The notes: generated by a model from the letters alone, not told the origin. 23,730 nt of DNA from Eubacteriaceae bacterium UBA4266 (GCA_002396065.1 DGWE01000007.1:1-23730), one strand, 5' to 3'; shown: positions 1 through 8,680, counted from the first letter of the stretch. Numbers and translations: made by a program.

Positions 1-626
1 TGTATCAGGATATTCGAAATGAAGGCGTCGATCTGCGCGCTATTAATTTAGGCGGCGGCTTCGGCATCCCGTACCTTGAAGGGGATGAATACTTCGAAAC
101 CTTAAAATACATTCCGAAGTTGGTCGATCACGTCCGCAAAATCTGCGCGGACCGCGATGTACCGATGCCAAAGCTTATCGTCGAACCGGGACGCTTCTTG
201 GTCTGTGAAGCAGGTGCGACGCTGTACACCATCGGCACTGTCAAGGAAATTCCTGGCGTGCGCAAATACATCAGCGTGGACGGCGGCATGAACGACAATC
301 CGCGCCCGGCGCTGTACGGCGCGGAATACGAAGCGGTCGTTTGCAACGGCAAGGACTCCGAAAAACTGGAACCCTACCGCGTCAGCGGCCGTGCCTGCGA
401 AACCGATACGTTAATCGATTCAGCGATGCTCAATCAGCCTCAGGTTGGCGATATTCTGATGGTGAAGAATACAGGTGCCTACAATTATTCAATGGCCAGC
501 CGCTACAACCGTTATCCGGTTCCGGCAGTTGTGCTGCTGTCGGGAGACCGCTCAGCGATCATGGTCGAACGGGAAAGCTACGAAGAACTCCTCAGCCACG
601 ACCGTGTACCGGATTGGTTGAAATAA
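1..626 (+). CDS. lysA: Diaminopimelate decarboxylase, C-terminal part (5' end outside window)
   Basis: The open frame runs in from the left edge (first full codon at position 3), so the N-terminal domain with the PLP lysine is not visible. What is seen is the end of the PLP-binding barrel (NLGGGFGI, the glycine-rich phosphate loop, at 51-74) and the C-terminal beta domain: EPGR, the acidic/cysteine motif ACETDTL, and GAYNYSMASRYNR near the end. These are hallmarks of group IV PLP decarboxylases of the LysA type, which convert meso-diaminopimelate to lysine and CO2 in the cytoplasm. The cysteine motif reads CETD rather than the commoner CESGD; I believe this variant occurs in clostridial LysA. 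A related fold-type III decarboxylase cannot be fully excluded without the N-terminus. The next gene follows after 15 bp, so co-transcription is likely. Confidence 0.9.
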   Translation, partial: YQDIRNEGVDLRAINLGGGFGIPYLEGDEYFETLKYIPKLVDHVRKICADRDVPMPKLIVEPGRFLVCEAGATLYTIGTVKEIPGVRKYISVDGGMNDNPRPALYGAEYEAVVCNGKDSEKLEPYRVSGRACETDTLIDSAMLNQPQVGDILMVKNTGAYNYSMASRYNRYPVPAVVLLSGDRSAIMVERESYEELLSHDRVPDWLK

Positions 627-641
627 TCTTATAGGCTTGCG

Positions 642-1280
642 ATGACGTACTCATCTAACTATTTTCTGTCGCTGCTGCTGAGTCTGCCGGGCATTCTCAT
701 CGCGATTACCTTTCACGAGGCGGCTCACGGCTATGCGGCGGAGGCGATGGGCGATGACACGCCAAGGCTTTCCGGACGGCTGTCCCTCAATCCCTTCCGG
801 CACATTGACTGGATCGGCTTTCTGGCGATGATCTTCCTGCATTTCGGATGGGCCAAGCCGGTACCGATCAATCCGAATAACTTCACGGATCGAAAAAAAG
901 GAATGATCCGCGTGGCGCTGTCTGGGTGTCTGACCAATCTGCTGCTTGGGTTCATCGGCTACGGCGTCTACTTGATTTGCCTGCCGCTCAACAACCTCGT
1001 GCTGTCGATTGTGCTGCAGTATATTTTCGAATACAACGTAGTTTTCGCGATCTTTAATTTGATCCCGATTCCGCCGCTTGACGGGTATCATATTTTGTAC
1101 GAATTTCTGCCCTATCGCGGCAAAATGCGGTTGGAGGCGATGTCCCGGTACGGATTTATCATTCTGTTGATTCTGATGTTTGCGGGTGTTTTCGGATGGG
1201 TGATCACACCGCTGTCCAACGGGGTGATCCGGCTTTACGATTTGATTCTTTCGCCACTCGCGAAATTGATTGTGTCATGA
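642..1280 (+). CDS. Site-2 protease family (M50) membrane metalloprotease
   Basis: The 212-residue hydrophobic protein carries the zinc motif HEAAH at residues 25-29 inside the first membrane segment, followed by NPFRHID, GWAKPVPINP and the third ligand motif PPLDG (Asp about 147). These are the signatures of the compact M50/site-2 protease group that consists of little more than the membrane core. Such enzymes cut membrane-embedded substrates; the substrate here is unknown. No in-frame start lies upstream of the ATG at 642, and its ribosome binding site is weak, which fits translation following lysA. The stop codon overlaps the scpA start as ATGA. The family commonly sits next to scpA/scpB in Firmicutes, but no mechanistic link follows from that. 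Confidence 0.9.
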   Translation: MTYSSNYFLSLLLSLPGILIAITFHEAAHGYAAEAMGDDTPRLSGRLSLNPFRHIDWIGFLAMIFLHFGWAKPVPINPNNFTDRKKGMIRVALSGCLTNLLLGFIGYGVYLICLPLNNLVLSIVLQYIFEYNVVFAIFNLIPIPPLDGYHILYEFLPYRGKMRLEAMSRYGFIILLILMFAGVFGWVITPLSNGVIRLYDLILSPLAKLIVS

Positions 1281-2029
1281 TGGCAAACCAGCCCATTCAA
1301 TACGACGTTGGCGATTTTGAAGGACCGCTGGACCTGCTGCTGAGCCTCGTTCAAAGGCATCAGGTCGACATTTACGACGTCTCGATTTCAGAAATTATCG
1401 ATCAGTATTTGGCGACGATTGAAAAATGGGAGCAGGACCGGATGGCAATTGCCAGCGAATTTATCGTGATGGCCTCGCGGCTGATCAAGATCAAATCCAG
1501 ACGATTACTGCCGTCGGCCAATCAAGAGAGCGAAGATGAGGTGGACGACGAGGCGGTTCTCATTCGCCAGCTGGCGGATTACAAGCAGATCAAGGCGGCC
1601 AGCCTGGTCATTGAGAAAAGATACGAACAAAAAAGCGGATCCGTTTATCGCGATCCGCTTTATTTGCCGGAATTATCACAAAAAAAATGGGATCCGGAGC
1701 TGAAAATCAAACCTGAAAAGCTTGGAAGCACCTTTGCCCGCATGATGCGGCGCTATCAGGAAGCCCACACCTACAGGACGATACCACGGCCCGAACCGGA
1801 TCGATATACTGTTGAACATCAAGAAGCCGTCATCACCCGTTCCTTAAAGGAACACGCTGAACTTACGTTTAGAAATGTGATTCAACATCATGAAGCCAGT
1901 GAAGTGACGACTTCTTTTTTTGCGGTATTGGAGCTCTACAAGAAAGGCCGCATTGAAATGGCGCAGCAGCGTAATTTCGGTGAGATGCAATTAAAGGAGA
2001 AGGAGTGCGATGGAGACAAAACCCAATAA
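1277..2029 (+). CDS. scpA: Segregation and condensation protein A
   Basis: ScpA is the kleisin subunit that bridges SMC heads and binds ScpB in the bacterial condensin complex, acting on the nucleoid. The N-terminus shows the typical block YDVGDFEGPLDLLLSLV followed by ISEIIDQYL, and the C-terminus (about the last 80 residues) has the short winged-helix-like region ending FAVLELYKKGRIEMAQ. At 250 residues the length is normal. I chose the ATG at 1277, which overlaps the preceding stop as ATGA. The frame remains open further upstream inside the protease gene, but that part does not resemble ScpA. The 3' end overlaps scpB by 20 bp and contains the ribosome binding site for scpB. Confidence 0.96.
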   Translation: MMANQPIQYDVGDFEGPLDLLLSLVQRHQVDIYDVSISEIIDQYLATIEKWEQDRMAIASEFIVMASRLIKIKSRRLLPSANQESEDEVDDEAVLIRQLADYKQIKAASLVIEKRYEQKSGSVYRDPLYLPELSQKKWDPELKIKPEKLGSTFARMMRRYQEAHTYRTIPRPEPDRYTVEHQEAVITRSLKEHAELTFRNVIQHHEASEVTTSFFAVLELYKKGRIEMAQQRNFGEMQLKEKECDGDKTQ

Positions 2030-2603
2030 ACAGTCGGACGCAGTGTCCTTCGAGCCGGAGATTTTCGGCTGGTTGGAAGCGCTGCTTTTCGCGTCCGGCG
2101 ATGGGCTGACGACGAGAGCATTGTCAAATGTCGTCGGGCTGAGCGAAAATGAAACGGAGGCCTACCTCAAGGCGCTGTCTGAATCTTACCAGAGTGTGCG
2201 CCATGGTCTTCGCTTGGTCCGCACGGCAGGCGTCTGGCAGCTGTCGACCAAGCCTTCACTGTATCCCGTTTTGACAAAATGGAAGCAGCTTGACAAAGGC
2301 CGCGGTCTGTCGCGCGCGGCCTTTGAAACCCTCGCGATTGTGGCCTACAAGCAGCCGGTGACTCGAGTTGACATTGAGGCGATTCGCGGGGTGGCGTCGT
2401 CCAGTTCAATTCACGTGTTGTTAGATCGGGAATTGATTGCGGAGGCGGGGCGCAAGGATGCGCCGGGCCGCCCTTTTTATTACAAGACGACACCGGCGTT
2501 TCTAAAGTCGCTCGATATTGAGGATTTGTCGGAGCTTCCCGATTTCGATTCGTTTAAACAGAAGGAACAGCAAAAGGATTCTGCAGCAGAGGACGAAAAC
2601 TAA
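2010..2603 (+). CDS. scpB: Segregation and condensation protein B
   Basis: ScpB is the dimeric winged-helix partner of ScpA in the SMC condensin complex. The family block RGLSRAAFETLAIVAYKQP and the nearby RVDIEAIRGV are clear at residues about 96-130, with an upstream EALLFASGDGLT typical of the first winged helix. At 197 residues the length is normal, with an acidic, charged tail. The ATG at 2010 has a strong ribosome binding site (AAGGAGAAGGAG) lying within the end of scpA. The stop codon is shared with the next start (TAATG at 2601-2605), which suggests translational coupling. Confidence 0.96.
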   Translation: METKPNKQSDAVSFEPEIFGWLEALLFASGDGLTTRALSNVVGLSENETEAYLKALSESYQSVRHGLRLVRTAGVWQLSTKPSLYPVLTKWKQLDKGRGLSRAAFETLAIVAYKQPVTRVDIEAIRGVASSSSIHVLLDRELIAEAGRKDAPGRPFYYKTTPAFLKSLDIEDLSELPDFDSFKQKEQQKDSAAEDEN

Positions 2604-3319
2604 TGAGATTACAAAAATACATGGCCCATTGCGGCGTCGCGTCGCGTCGGAAGGCGGAGCAGATGATTGCAGAAGGCCGCGTTCAGGTTAATGGCGAGGT
2701 CGTGACCTTTCCCGGCACTCAGGTGAGCGAGGCGGACGAGGTCAAAGTTGACGGTCAATCCATTGCGCCGGAGCAGCACGTCTACATCCTTTTGAATAAA
2801 CCGAAAGGTGTGGTTTCGACTTCATCGGACCGCCACGCGGACCAGACGTTATTAGATTTGATTCATGCCAAGGAACGCCTTTATTCTGTCGGCAGGCTCG
2901 ATAAAGAAACTTCGGGGCTGTTGATTTTGACCAACGACGGCGACTTGACTTTTCAACTGACGCACCCAAGCCGGCACGTCACCAAAACTTATCGGTGTAC
3001 GGTGCGGGGGAAGGTAAGTGCGTCTGAAGTGAAACAGCTTCGCGACGGCGTTTCGATTCCGATGGACGACGGCAGCCGGTATCAGACGCAAAGCGCTGAG
3101 GTCGAGGTTGTCAAGGAAAACCGCGGCTCAACGGTGCTGACGATTCGCATTTCGGAGGGTAAAAAACGCCAGGTTCGGAAAATGTGCGCGGAGGTCGGCC
3201 ACCCGGTTATTCACCTTGAACGTAAGGCGATCGGCAGTTTGACCGATCCGTCGATTAAACCTGGTCAGTGGCGCTATTTAACGAAAGAAGAAATTGAAAG
3301 GCTGAAGGCGGAACATTAA
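2603..3319 (+). CDS. rluB: RluB/RsuA-family pseudouridine synthase
   Basis: The protein begins with an S4 RNA-binding domain (RLQKYMAHCGVASRRKAEQMI, about residues 2-60), then the pseudouridine synthase core with the catalytic motif GRLDKETSGLLILTNDGD, whose aspartate is residue 100. The conserved KPKGVV and the C-terminal ISEGKKRQVRKM also fit the family. These enzymes isomerise uridine in rRNA. In Firmicutes the copy next to scpB is normally the 23S rRNA enzyme RluB, so that symbol rests partly on context; RsuA-type specificity cannot be excluded from sequence alone. It overlaps scpB by one base and its stop is immediately followed by the next ATG. Confidence 0.92.
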   Translation: MRLQKYMAHCGVASRRKAEQMIAEGRVQVNGEVVTFPGTQVSEADEVKVDGQSIAPEQHVYILLNKPKGVVSTSSDRHADQTLLDLIHAKERLYSVGRLDKETSGLLILTNDGDLTFQLTHPSRHVTKTYRCTVRGKVSASEVKQLRDGVSIPMDDGSRYQTQSAEVEVVKENRGSTVLTIRISEGKKRQVRKMCAEVGHPVIHLERKAIGSLTDPSIKPGQWRYLTKEEIERLKAEH

Positions 3320-3889
3320 ATGATTGAAACATTCAGACGCCAAACCGCGTTTATCAAGGCCTGCATTCAAGATGTGCTTAAGCCCGGAGATTCAGCCATC
3401 GACGCGACTGTCGGCACAGGCGAGGACACGGTGTTTCTGGCTGAATGCGTCGGCAAGACGGGGCACGTTTACGGCTTTGATATTCAAAGGGCGGCGATTG
3501 AGGAAGCGAAGGCGCTGGCAGCGCAGCGCGGCGTCTCAGAGCGGATCTCGTGGCTTTGCGACGGCCATGAGCACATGAATACTTATCCCGACATCGCACA
3601 AAACCCAAAAATTGGTGCGGTGACTTTTAATTTAGGCTATTGGCCCGATGGGGATCCCGCGGTGACGACGCAGCCTGAAACTACGCTTCAAGCTCTTGAG
3701 CAGAGCGCGGCGCTTTTGAGGTCCGGCGGTATTTTGACTGTTTGCGCGTATTCCCACTTGACGGGACAGGCGGAAAAAGAGAAAATTGAGGCGTGGATTC
3801 AAAATTTGGGGCGCGGGTACGACGCCTACAGTTTTGAAGTGAAAAATCATCGAAAAGCCCCAACGGCTTTTATCGTCCTCAAAAAATAA
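3320..3889 (+). CDS. mnmM: Class I SAM methyltransferase, MnmM/YtqB family
   Basis: This 189-residue Rossmann-fold methyltransferase has motif I as AIDATVGTGEDTVFLAE (residues about 27-41), then VYGFDIQ, and the family-typical FNLGYWPDGDPAVTT with TTLQALEQS. This pattern matches the family long annotated as putative rRNA methylase (B. subtilis YtqB), whose characterised members were reported as MnmM, methylating nm5(s2)U34 of tRNA to mnm5(s2)U. The assignment is from motif recall and not a search. The ATG directly follows the rluB stop with no gap, so it is probably translationally coupled. The next gene begins 25 bp downstream. Confidence 0.85.
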   Translation: MIETFRRQTAFIKACIQDVLKPGDSAIDATVGTGEDTVFLAECVGKTGHVYGFDIQRAAIEEAKALAAQRGVSERISWLCDGHEHMNTYPDIAQNPKIGAVTFNLGYWPDGDPAVTTQPETTLQALEQSAALLRSGGILTVCAYSHLTGQAEKEKIEAWIQNLGRGYDAYSFEVKNHRKAPTAFIVLKK

Positions 3890-3914
3890 GACAGGAAAAT
3901 AATTTAAGATATTT

Positions 3915-5141
3915 ATGAGTGAACAAGTCATTGTAATTGGCGGCGGCCCCGCAGGGATGATGGCGGCGTACACCGCAGCGTCGGACGGCGACGATGTCAT
4001 CCTCTGCGAAAAAAATGAAAAGCTGGGAAAAAAGCTGTACATCACCGGAAAAGGGCGGTGCAACCTGACCAATTTCTGTGATCAGGAAACTTTTTTGAAA
4101 AACGTTGTGCATCATCCGAGGTTTTTGTACTCGTCGATTTCTCGATTCGACCGTGAGGACTTGATGGATTTCGTCACGCGCTACGGCTGCAGGCTGAAGG
4201 TTGAGCGGGGACAGCGGGTTTTCCCGGAATCGGATAAATCGAGCGATGTCATTAAAGCTTTCAGAAAGGCGCTGGAATCGGCAGGGGTCGAGGTTCGGCT
4301 GAACACGCCGGTGACATCGATTGTCACGCAGGAGGATGAAGCCGTCGGCGTCAAACTTGCGGACGGTACCGTGCTCGAAGGGGATAAAATCATTGTGGCA
4401 ACCGGCGGACTCAGCTACCGTTCAACCGGCTCAGACGGCTGGGGACTGGACGCTGCAGAAAAGCTGGGGCACAAGGTAAGCCCGTGCCGGCCGTCTCTGG
4501 TTGGGCTTAAAACAAAAGAAACCTGGCCGGCTCAGGTTCAGGGCCTCGCCCTGAAAAACGTCGACGTGACTTTGACCCACAAGGGCAAAAAGCTTCGGAC
4601 GGAGCGGGGTGAGATGCTGTTGACCCATTTTGGCGTCTCAGGACCTTTGATTTTAACTGATTCGGCTTACATGGACGACGCGCCTGAAACCTACCGCCTT
4701 ATTTTAGATTTAAAACCGGCGCTGTCGGATCAAAAGCTTGACCAGCGGATTCAGCGGGAGCTTAAGGCAAACGACCGCAAGCAGGTCGTGCACGCGCTGG
4801 CGTCGCTGCTTCCGAAAAAGCTGATGCCAATTGTGCTGGATTTAGCTGGGGTGGACAAGACAAAAACCGCCAATCAGATCACGAAGGCGGAGCGCCGAGC
4901 GATTGTCGATGCGCTGAAACGGCAGACCCTTCAGATCAGCGATTTCTTAGACATCAACACGGCAATCGTCACCTCTGGCGGCGTGAGCGTCAAAGAGATC
5001 GATCCCAAGACGATGGCGTCAAAACGAATCCGTCATCTGTATTTTGCAGGGGAAATGATCGATGTCGACGCGCTGACCGGCGGATTTAATATTCAAATTG
5101 CTGCGACGACGGGATTCGTGGCGGGGACAAGGAGTGAATAA
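3915..5141 (+). CDS. NAD(P)/FAD-dependent oxidoreductase, HI0933/BaiN family
   Basis: The N-terminus shows a dinucleotide-binding motif (VIVIGGGPAGMMAAYTAA), followed by the family signature EKNEKLGKKLYITGKGRCNLTN and, near the C-terminus, TSGGVSVKEIDPKTM and LYFAGEMIDVDALTGGFN. The 408-residue length is normal for the HI0933-like flavoproteins, whose physiological role is mostly unknown; one clostridial member (BaiN) has been linked to bile-acid dehydroxylation. Nothing here indicates bile-acid metabolism, so I give no symbol. The ribosome binding site is modest (AGGAAAAT, rather distant). The 3' end carries the AAGGAG used by the next gene, cmk. Confidence 0.88.
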   Translation: MSEQVIVIGGGPAGMMAAYTAASDGDDVILCEKNEKLGKKLYITGKGRCNLTNFCDQETFLKNVVHHPRFLYSSISRFDREDLMDFVTRYGCRLKVERGQRVFPESDKSSDVIKAFRKALESAGVEVRLNTPVTSIVTQEDEAVGVKLADGTVLEGDKIIVATGGLSYRSTGSDGWGLDAAEKLGHKVSPCRPSLVGLKTKETWPAQVQGLALKNVDVTLTHKGKKLRTERGEMLLTHFGVSGPLILTDSAYMDDAPETYRLILDLKPALSDQKLDQRIQRELKANDRKQVVHALASLLPKKLMPIVLDLAGVDKTKTANQITKAERRAIVDALKRQTLQISDFLDINTAIVTSGGVSVKEIDPKTMASKRIRHLYFAGEMIDVDALTGGFNIQIAATTGFVAGTRSE

Positions 5142-5142
5142 A

Positions 5143-5802
5143 GTGCAAATTGCGATGGACGGACCTGCAGGCGCAGGAAAAAGTACAATTGCGAAACAAA
5201 TAGCCAAGGCATTACACATCACCTATCTGGATACCGGGGCGATGTACCGCGCGATCACAAAGGGCGTGATCGACCACCAAATTGATTTTGCGGATCAAGA
5301 AGCCATTGCCCGGTACGCCGAGGGCGCAGTCATTGCATTCAAAGGGCAGCGGGTCTTTCTGGACGGTGAAGAAGTCACCGAAGCGATCCGCACGCCCGAG
5401 GTCAGCCAGCACACGAGCGATGTGGCGCCGATTCCAGCGGTGCGGAAAGTGCTCGTGCAGCAGCAGCGCAGAATAGCCGAAGGCACGGACGTCATCATGG
5501 ACGGACGGGATATCGGCTCGGCGGTACTGCCCAACGCGGATTACAAATTTTATCTGGACGCGGCAGTGTCCGAAAGAGCGAAGCGCCGCTACGCTGAGCT
5601 TAATGAAAAGGGCGGACTTGACGGGAAAACCCTCGAGGATATCGAAGCCGACATTGCCAAACGGGATTACAACGACAGCCATAGAGCGGCCGATCCGCTG
5701 GTCTGCTGCGACGACGCCGTGCGCATCGATACGACGCACATGACGATTCCAGAGGTCGTGGCCTGTGTCATCGACCACGTCGAAGCCGGTAAGGCGAAAT
5801 AA
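5143..5802 (+). CDS. cmk: Cytidylate kinase
   Basis: Cmk phosphorylates CMP and dCMP using ATP. Visible motifs are the P-loop DGPAGAGKST near the N-terminus, DTGAMYRA, MDGRDIGSAVLP, RAKRRYAEL and the C-terminal RDYNDSHRAADPL. With the GTG at 5143 the protein is 219 residues. This start has AAGGAG (5129-5134) at an 8-nt spacing; an in-frame GTG at 5134 would add three residues but overlaps that site, so I prefer 5143. The frame extends further upstream inside the flavoprotein gene, but that portion is not Cmk-like. plsC follows after 11 bp, the same cmk-plsC order as in many Firmicutes. Confidence 0.95.
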   Translation: MQIAMDGPAGAGKSTIAKQIAKALHITYLDTGAMYRAITKGVIDHQIDFADQEAIARYAEGAVIAFKGQRVFLDGEEVTEAIRTPEVSQHTSDVAPIPAVRKVLVQQQRRIAEGTDVIMDGRDIGSAVLPNADYKFYLDAAVSERAKRRYAELNEKGGLDGKTLEDIEADIAKRDYNDSHRAADPLVCCDDAVRIDTTHMTIPEVVACVIDHVEAGKAK

Positions 5803-5813
5803 CGGAGGGTGAG

Positions 5814-6395
5814 ATGATTTATCGAATCGCACACGTTTTATTTAACATTGTCAATTTTTTCTGGCTTAACATCACCGTTGAAGGAGTGGAAAATGTGCCG
5901 AAGAACAGCCGGGCGGTGATTTGCCCGAACCACATGTACTGGTACGATCCGCTGCTCATCGACACGCTGCTCAAGCACCCGGTCAGGCCAGTCAATTTTA
6001 TGGCAAAGGCGGAAATCTTTTCCAATAAATTCGTCAATTGGATACTCAAAGAGGTGCACGTTTTCCCAGTTGAACGCCACAAGGTGTCGATGACGACGCT
6101 GAGAACGGCGATGGGCATTTTAAACGACGACAAGCTTTTGGGGATTTTTCCCGAAGGGACACGGGTCAAGCCGGGACAAAAGGTCAAGCCGGCGGACGGT
6201 TTCATTTTCTTCGCGCTGAAGACCCATTCGCCGATTGTGCCGGTACACATTCAGGGCAGTTACAAATTCCGCGGAAAAATCAAGGTGGTCTTCGGCAAAC
6301 CTATCGAATTGACGGAATATTACGGCAAGCGCTTGACCGCAAAAGAAAACGAAGCCCTTGGGCAGCAGATTCTCGATCAAATCTACAGCCTGTGA
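5814..6395 (+). CDS. plsC: 1-acyl-sn-glycerol-3-phosphate acyltransferase
   Basis: PlsC transfers an acyl chain to lysophosphatidic acid at the membrane to form phosphatidic acid. The catalytic NHMYWYD (HX4D, His40 and Asp45) and the substrate-binding FPEGTR (residues 112-117) are present, with a hydrophobic N-terminus (about residues 5-20) and a PIVPVHIQGS block. At 193 residues it belongs to the short bacterial group. GGAGGG at 5804-5809 lies 4 nt before the ATG. No convincing terminator follows, so transcription may run on into ispH-rpsA. Confidence 0.92.
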   Translation: MIYRIAHVLFNIVNFFWLNITVEGVENVPKNSRAVICPNHMYWYDPLLIDTLLKHPVRPVNFMAKAEIFSNKFVNWILKEVHVFPVERHKVSMTTLRTAMGILNDDKLLGIFPEGTRVKPGQKVKPADGFIFFALKTHSPIVPVHIQGSYKFRGKIKVVFGKPIELTEYYGKRLTAKENEALGQQILDQIYSL

Positions 6396-6445
6396 TGGGT
6401 TTTATGGCTTGGTCTTAAAAAAATTAAGAAAAATAAAAAAAAAGA

Positions 6446-6474
6446 TAGACAACGAGCATTTTATCAAATAAAAT
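6446..6474 (+). promoter_or_regulatory. Candidate promoter upstream of ispH-rpsA
   Basis: TAGACA (6446-6451) and TAAAAT (6469-6474) are separated by 17 bp in the AT-rich gap after plsC. Transcription would begin near 6481, leaving only about 8 nt before the ATG at 6489 and cutting into the ribosome binding site, which weakens the call. The fused gene may instead rely on read-through from the upstream operon. Confidence 0.3.
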
Positions 6475-6488
6475 AATGGAGATAGTAT

Positions 6489-8666
6489 ATGAAGATCATT
6501 ATAGCGGAGAAGGCTGGTTACTGTTTTGGGATTACCAACGCGATGAAGCTCGCAGATGATACACTGAAACAGAAAGACAATCAACCGATCTACTGTCTGG
6601 GCGATCTGTCTCACAACCGTCAGGAAATGAAACGCCTGGAACAACGGGGCATCATCAAGGTCGATCGAATTGAAGATATTCCAAAGGGAACTGTCATCAT
6701 CCGGTCCCACGGTGTGAGTAAAGACGTCATTGATCAGGCGAAGGCCAAAAACCTAAAAATCGTCAATGCGACCTGTCCTTTTGTCGGGGCCATGCAGCAC
6801 AAGGTGTACGACTACGACCGCAAAGGCTATCAGATCGTCATTGTCGGTGATGCTGCGCATCCGGAGGTCCAAGGGGCAGTCGGCTGGTGCGACGGACGGG
6901 CCATCGTGATCAATACGCCTGAAGAAGCGGAGGCCTTGCCTCACTTCGGGAAAATGTGTGTCGTGGCTCAGACGACAGCTATCGAATCGAAATTCAATGC
7001 CATCACATCGATTCTGCAGAAAAAAGCAGACGAATGTTTGATATTTAACACGATTTGTTCGGCGACCGCAGAACGCCAATCGGCTGCAGTTGAAACGGCA
7101 AAACGTGTGGAATATATGATTGTTGTGGGCGGCTACCACTCGTCAAATACGCGAAAGCTGTTTGAGGTCTGCAAGGCGCACTGCAGCAATACATGTCACA
7201 TAGAGACAGCCGGAGAATTAAATCTCGCTGAGGTGAAAAAATACAACGTCATCGGTATAACAGCGGGAGCGTCCACGCCGGACTGGATCGTTAAGGAGGT
7301 AACGGAAAGAATGGAAGAAAACAAAACGGAAAACACACAAGTTCAGGATCAGGCAGTCGAAGAAACAGTTGATGAAAATGATTTTGCCGCAATGCTGGAC
7401 CAGTCGCTGCAGGATAAGCCAATCCACAGAGGTTCAACAGTTGAAGGTGAAGTGATTGAGGTCACTGACGATGAAATCATCCTGAACATTAAATATAAAG
7501 CAGATGGTGTCATCAAAAAGAGTGATTATTCTTGGAAAGACGACATCGATCTGAAGGAAGAAGTCAAAAAGGGCGACATGATCAACGCAGTTGTCACCAA
7601 CATGAACGACGACAACGGCGCAGTCAGACTGTCAAAGATTAAATACGACAATCAGAAGATTCAGCGTCAGCTCGAAGAAGCGTACAAAGACGAAACTGTC
7701 CTCGACGGCAAAATCAAGAGCGTTTCCGGCAGCGGCCTGATCGTCGATATCGGATTCACTGACATCTTTATGCCAGCTTCTCAGTACAGCGTCCGCTACA
7801 TCAAGGATTTAAATACCCTGGTCGGCAAAGAAGTCCGCGGTAAAATCATTGACTACAACGCAAGACGCCGCCGTGCAATTTTCTCACAGCGTGTCATCCT
7901 CGAAAAGGAAATGAAAGAACGCCAGAAGGAACAGCGCGCAAGAAAAGAAGAACGCTACAACGAAATTCAGATGGACGATGTCGTAACCGGTAAGGTCAAG
8001 ACGATCACCAACTTCGGGATCTTTATCGATTTAGACGGGATCGACGGATTTGTTCACCGTTCAGATTTAACCTGGTCTCGCGCTAACGAACCGAAGAACC
8101 TGGTCGAAAAGGGACAGGAAATCGAAGCGAAGGTCATCCAGAAGAATGACGAAGAAAAGAAGATCAAATTAAGCGTCAAGGCCCTTCAGCCAAAACCGTG
8201 GGATACCTTTGTCGAACAGTACAAAGAAGGGGACATTGTCGAAGTCAAAATCACCAATGTTCTGGATTTCGGTGCATTTGCTGAAATCATTCCAGGTGTT
8301 GAAGGCTTGATTCACATTTCTGAAATTTCTTACCGCCGTGTTGAATCAGTTGCATCTGAATTGACACCAGGCGACGTGGTCAAGGTGAAGATCATCGGCA
8401 TCAACCGCGAAAAGGAAAAGATCAGCCTGAGTATCAAAGCAACTCAGAAAGCACCGGAACGCGCTCAGAGACGTCACCGCAAGAGCGGCGAAGGCTTCCA
8501 GGGCCGCCAAGGCGGACGCAAGCCGCGTAAACGTCAGCCGCAGCACAACACCACCGTATATGAAGACAACGCGAACTTCACATTGGGTGATTCCTTCGGC
8601 GATCTGCTGGGTAAACTTGATTTCGGCGATGCTGAAACTGAAGAAACCAAAGACGACGAAGAATAA
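6489..8666 (+). CDS. ispH: IspH-ribosomal protein S1 fusion (HMBPP reductase / S1)
   Basis: Residues 1 to about 274 are IspH, the [4Fe-4S] enzyme that makes IPP and DMAPP in the last step of the MEP pathway. The cluster cysteines C12 (GYCFGI), C96 (NATCPF) and C190 (NTICSA) are all present, with H42, H74 and H124 and the terminal ITAGASTPDWIVKEV. An acidic linker (about 275-312) leads into four S1 RNA-binding domains at roughly 314-384, 400-467, 495-567 and 579-650, a basic RRHRKSGEG region and an acidic tail. The second half corresponds to rpsA, which helps load mRNA on the 30S subunit. The fusion is a known arrangement in Clostridia. An in-frame ATG at 7311 with a strong upstream AAGGAGG could also yield free S1. 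A terminator follows at 8681. Confidence 0.95.
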   Translation: MKIIIAEKAGYCFGITNAMKLADDTLKQKDNQPIYCLGDLSHNRQEMKRLEQRGIIKVDRIEDIPKGTVIIRSHGVSKDVIDQAKAKNLKIVNATCPFVGAMQHKVYDYDRKGYQIVIVGDAAHPEVQGAVGWCDGRAIVINTPEEAEALPHFGKMCVVAQTTAIESKFNAITSILQKKADECLIFNTICSATAERQSAAVETAKRVEYMIVVGGYHSSNTRKLFEVCKAHCSNTCHIETAGELNLAEVKKYNVIGITAGASTPDWIVKEVTERMEENKTENTQVQDQAVEETVDENDFAAMLDQSLQDKPIHRGSTVEGEVIEVTDDEIILNIKYKADGVIKKSDYSWKDDIDLKEEVKKGDMINAVVTNMNDDNGAVRLSKIKYDNQKIQRQLEEAYKDETVLDGKIKSVSGSGLIVDIGFTDIFMPASQYSVRYIKDLNTLVGKEVRGKIIDYNARRRRAIFSQRVILEKEMKERQKEQRARKEERYNEIQMDDVVTGKVKTITNFGIFIDLDGIDGFVHRSDLTWSRANEPKNLVEKGQEIEAKVIQKNDEEKKIKLSVKALQPKPWDTFVEQYKEGDIVEVKITNVLDFGAFAEIIPGVEGLIHISEISYRRVESVASELTPGDVVKVKIIGINREKEKISLSIKATQKAPERAQRRHRKSGEGFQGRQGGRKPRKRQPQHNTTVYEDNANFTLGDSFGDLLGKLDFGDAETEETKDDEE
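7293..7313 (+). promoter_or_regulatory. Possible internal ribosome binding site and start for free S1
   Basis: AAGGAGG at 7293-7299 lies 11 nt before an in-frame ATG (7311, Met275), exactly at the junction where IspH homology ends and the S1 linker begins. Initiation here would give an S1 protein of 451 residues without the IspH domain. The position is seen in the sequence; use as a start is inference. Confidence 0.4.
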
Positions 8667-8680
8667 TTCACGTCATTTTG

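Noticed and set aside
3915..5141. Bile-acid dehydroxylation function suggested by similarity to BaiN
   Set aside because: The family is broad and mostly uncharacterised, and no other bai-type gene is present in the window.
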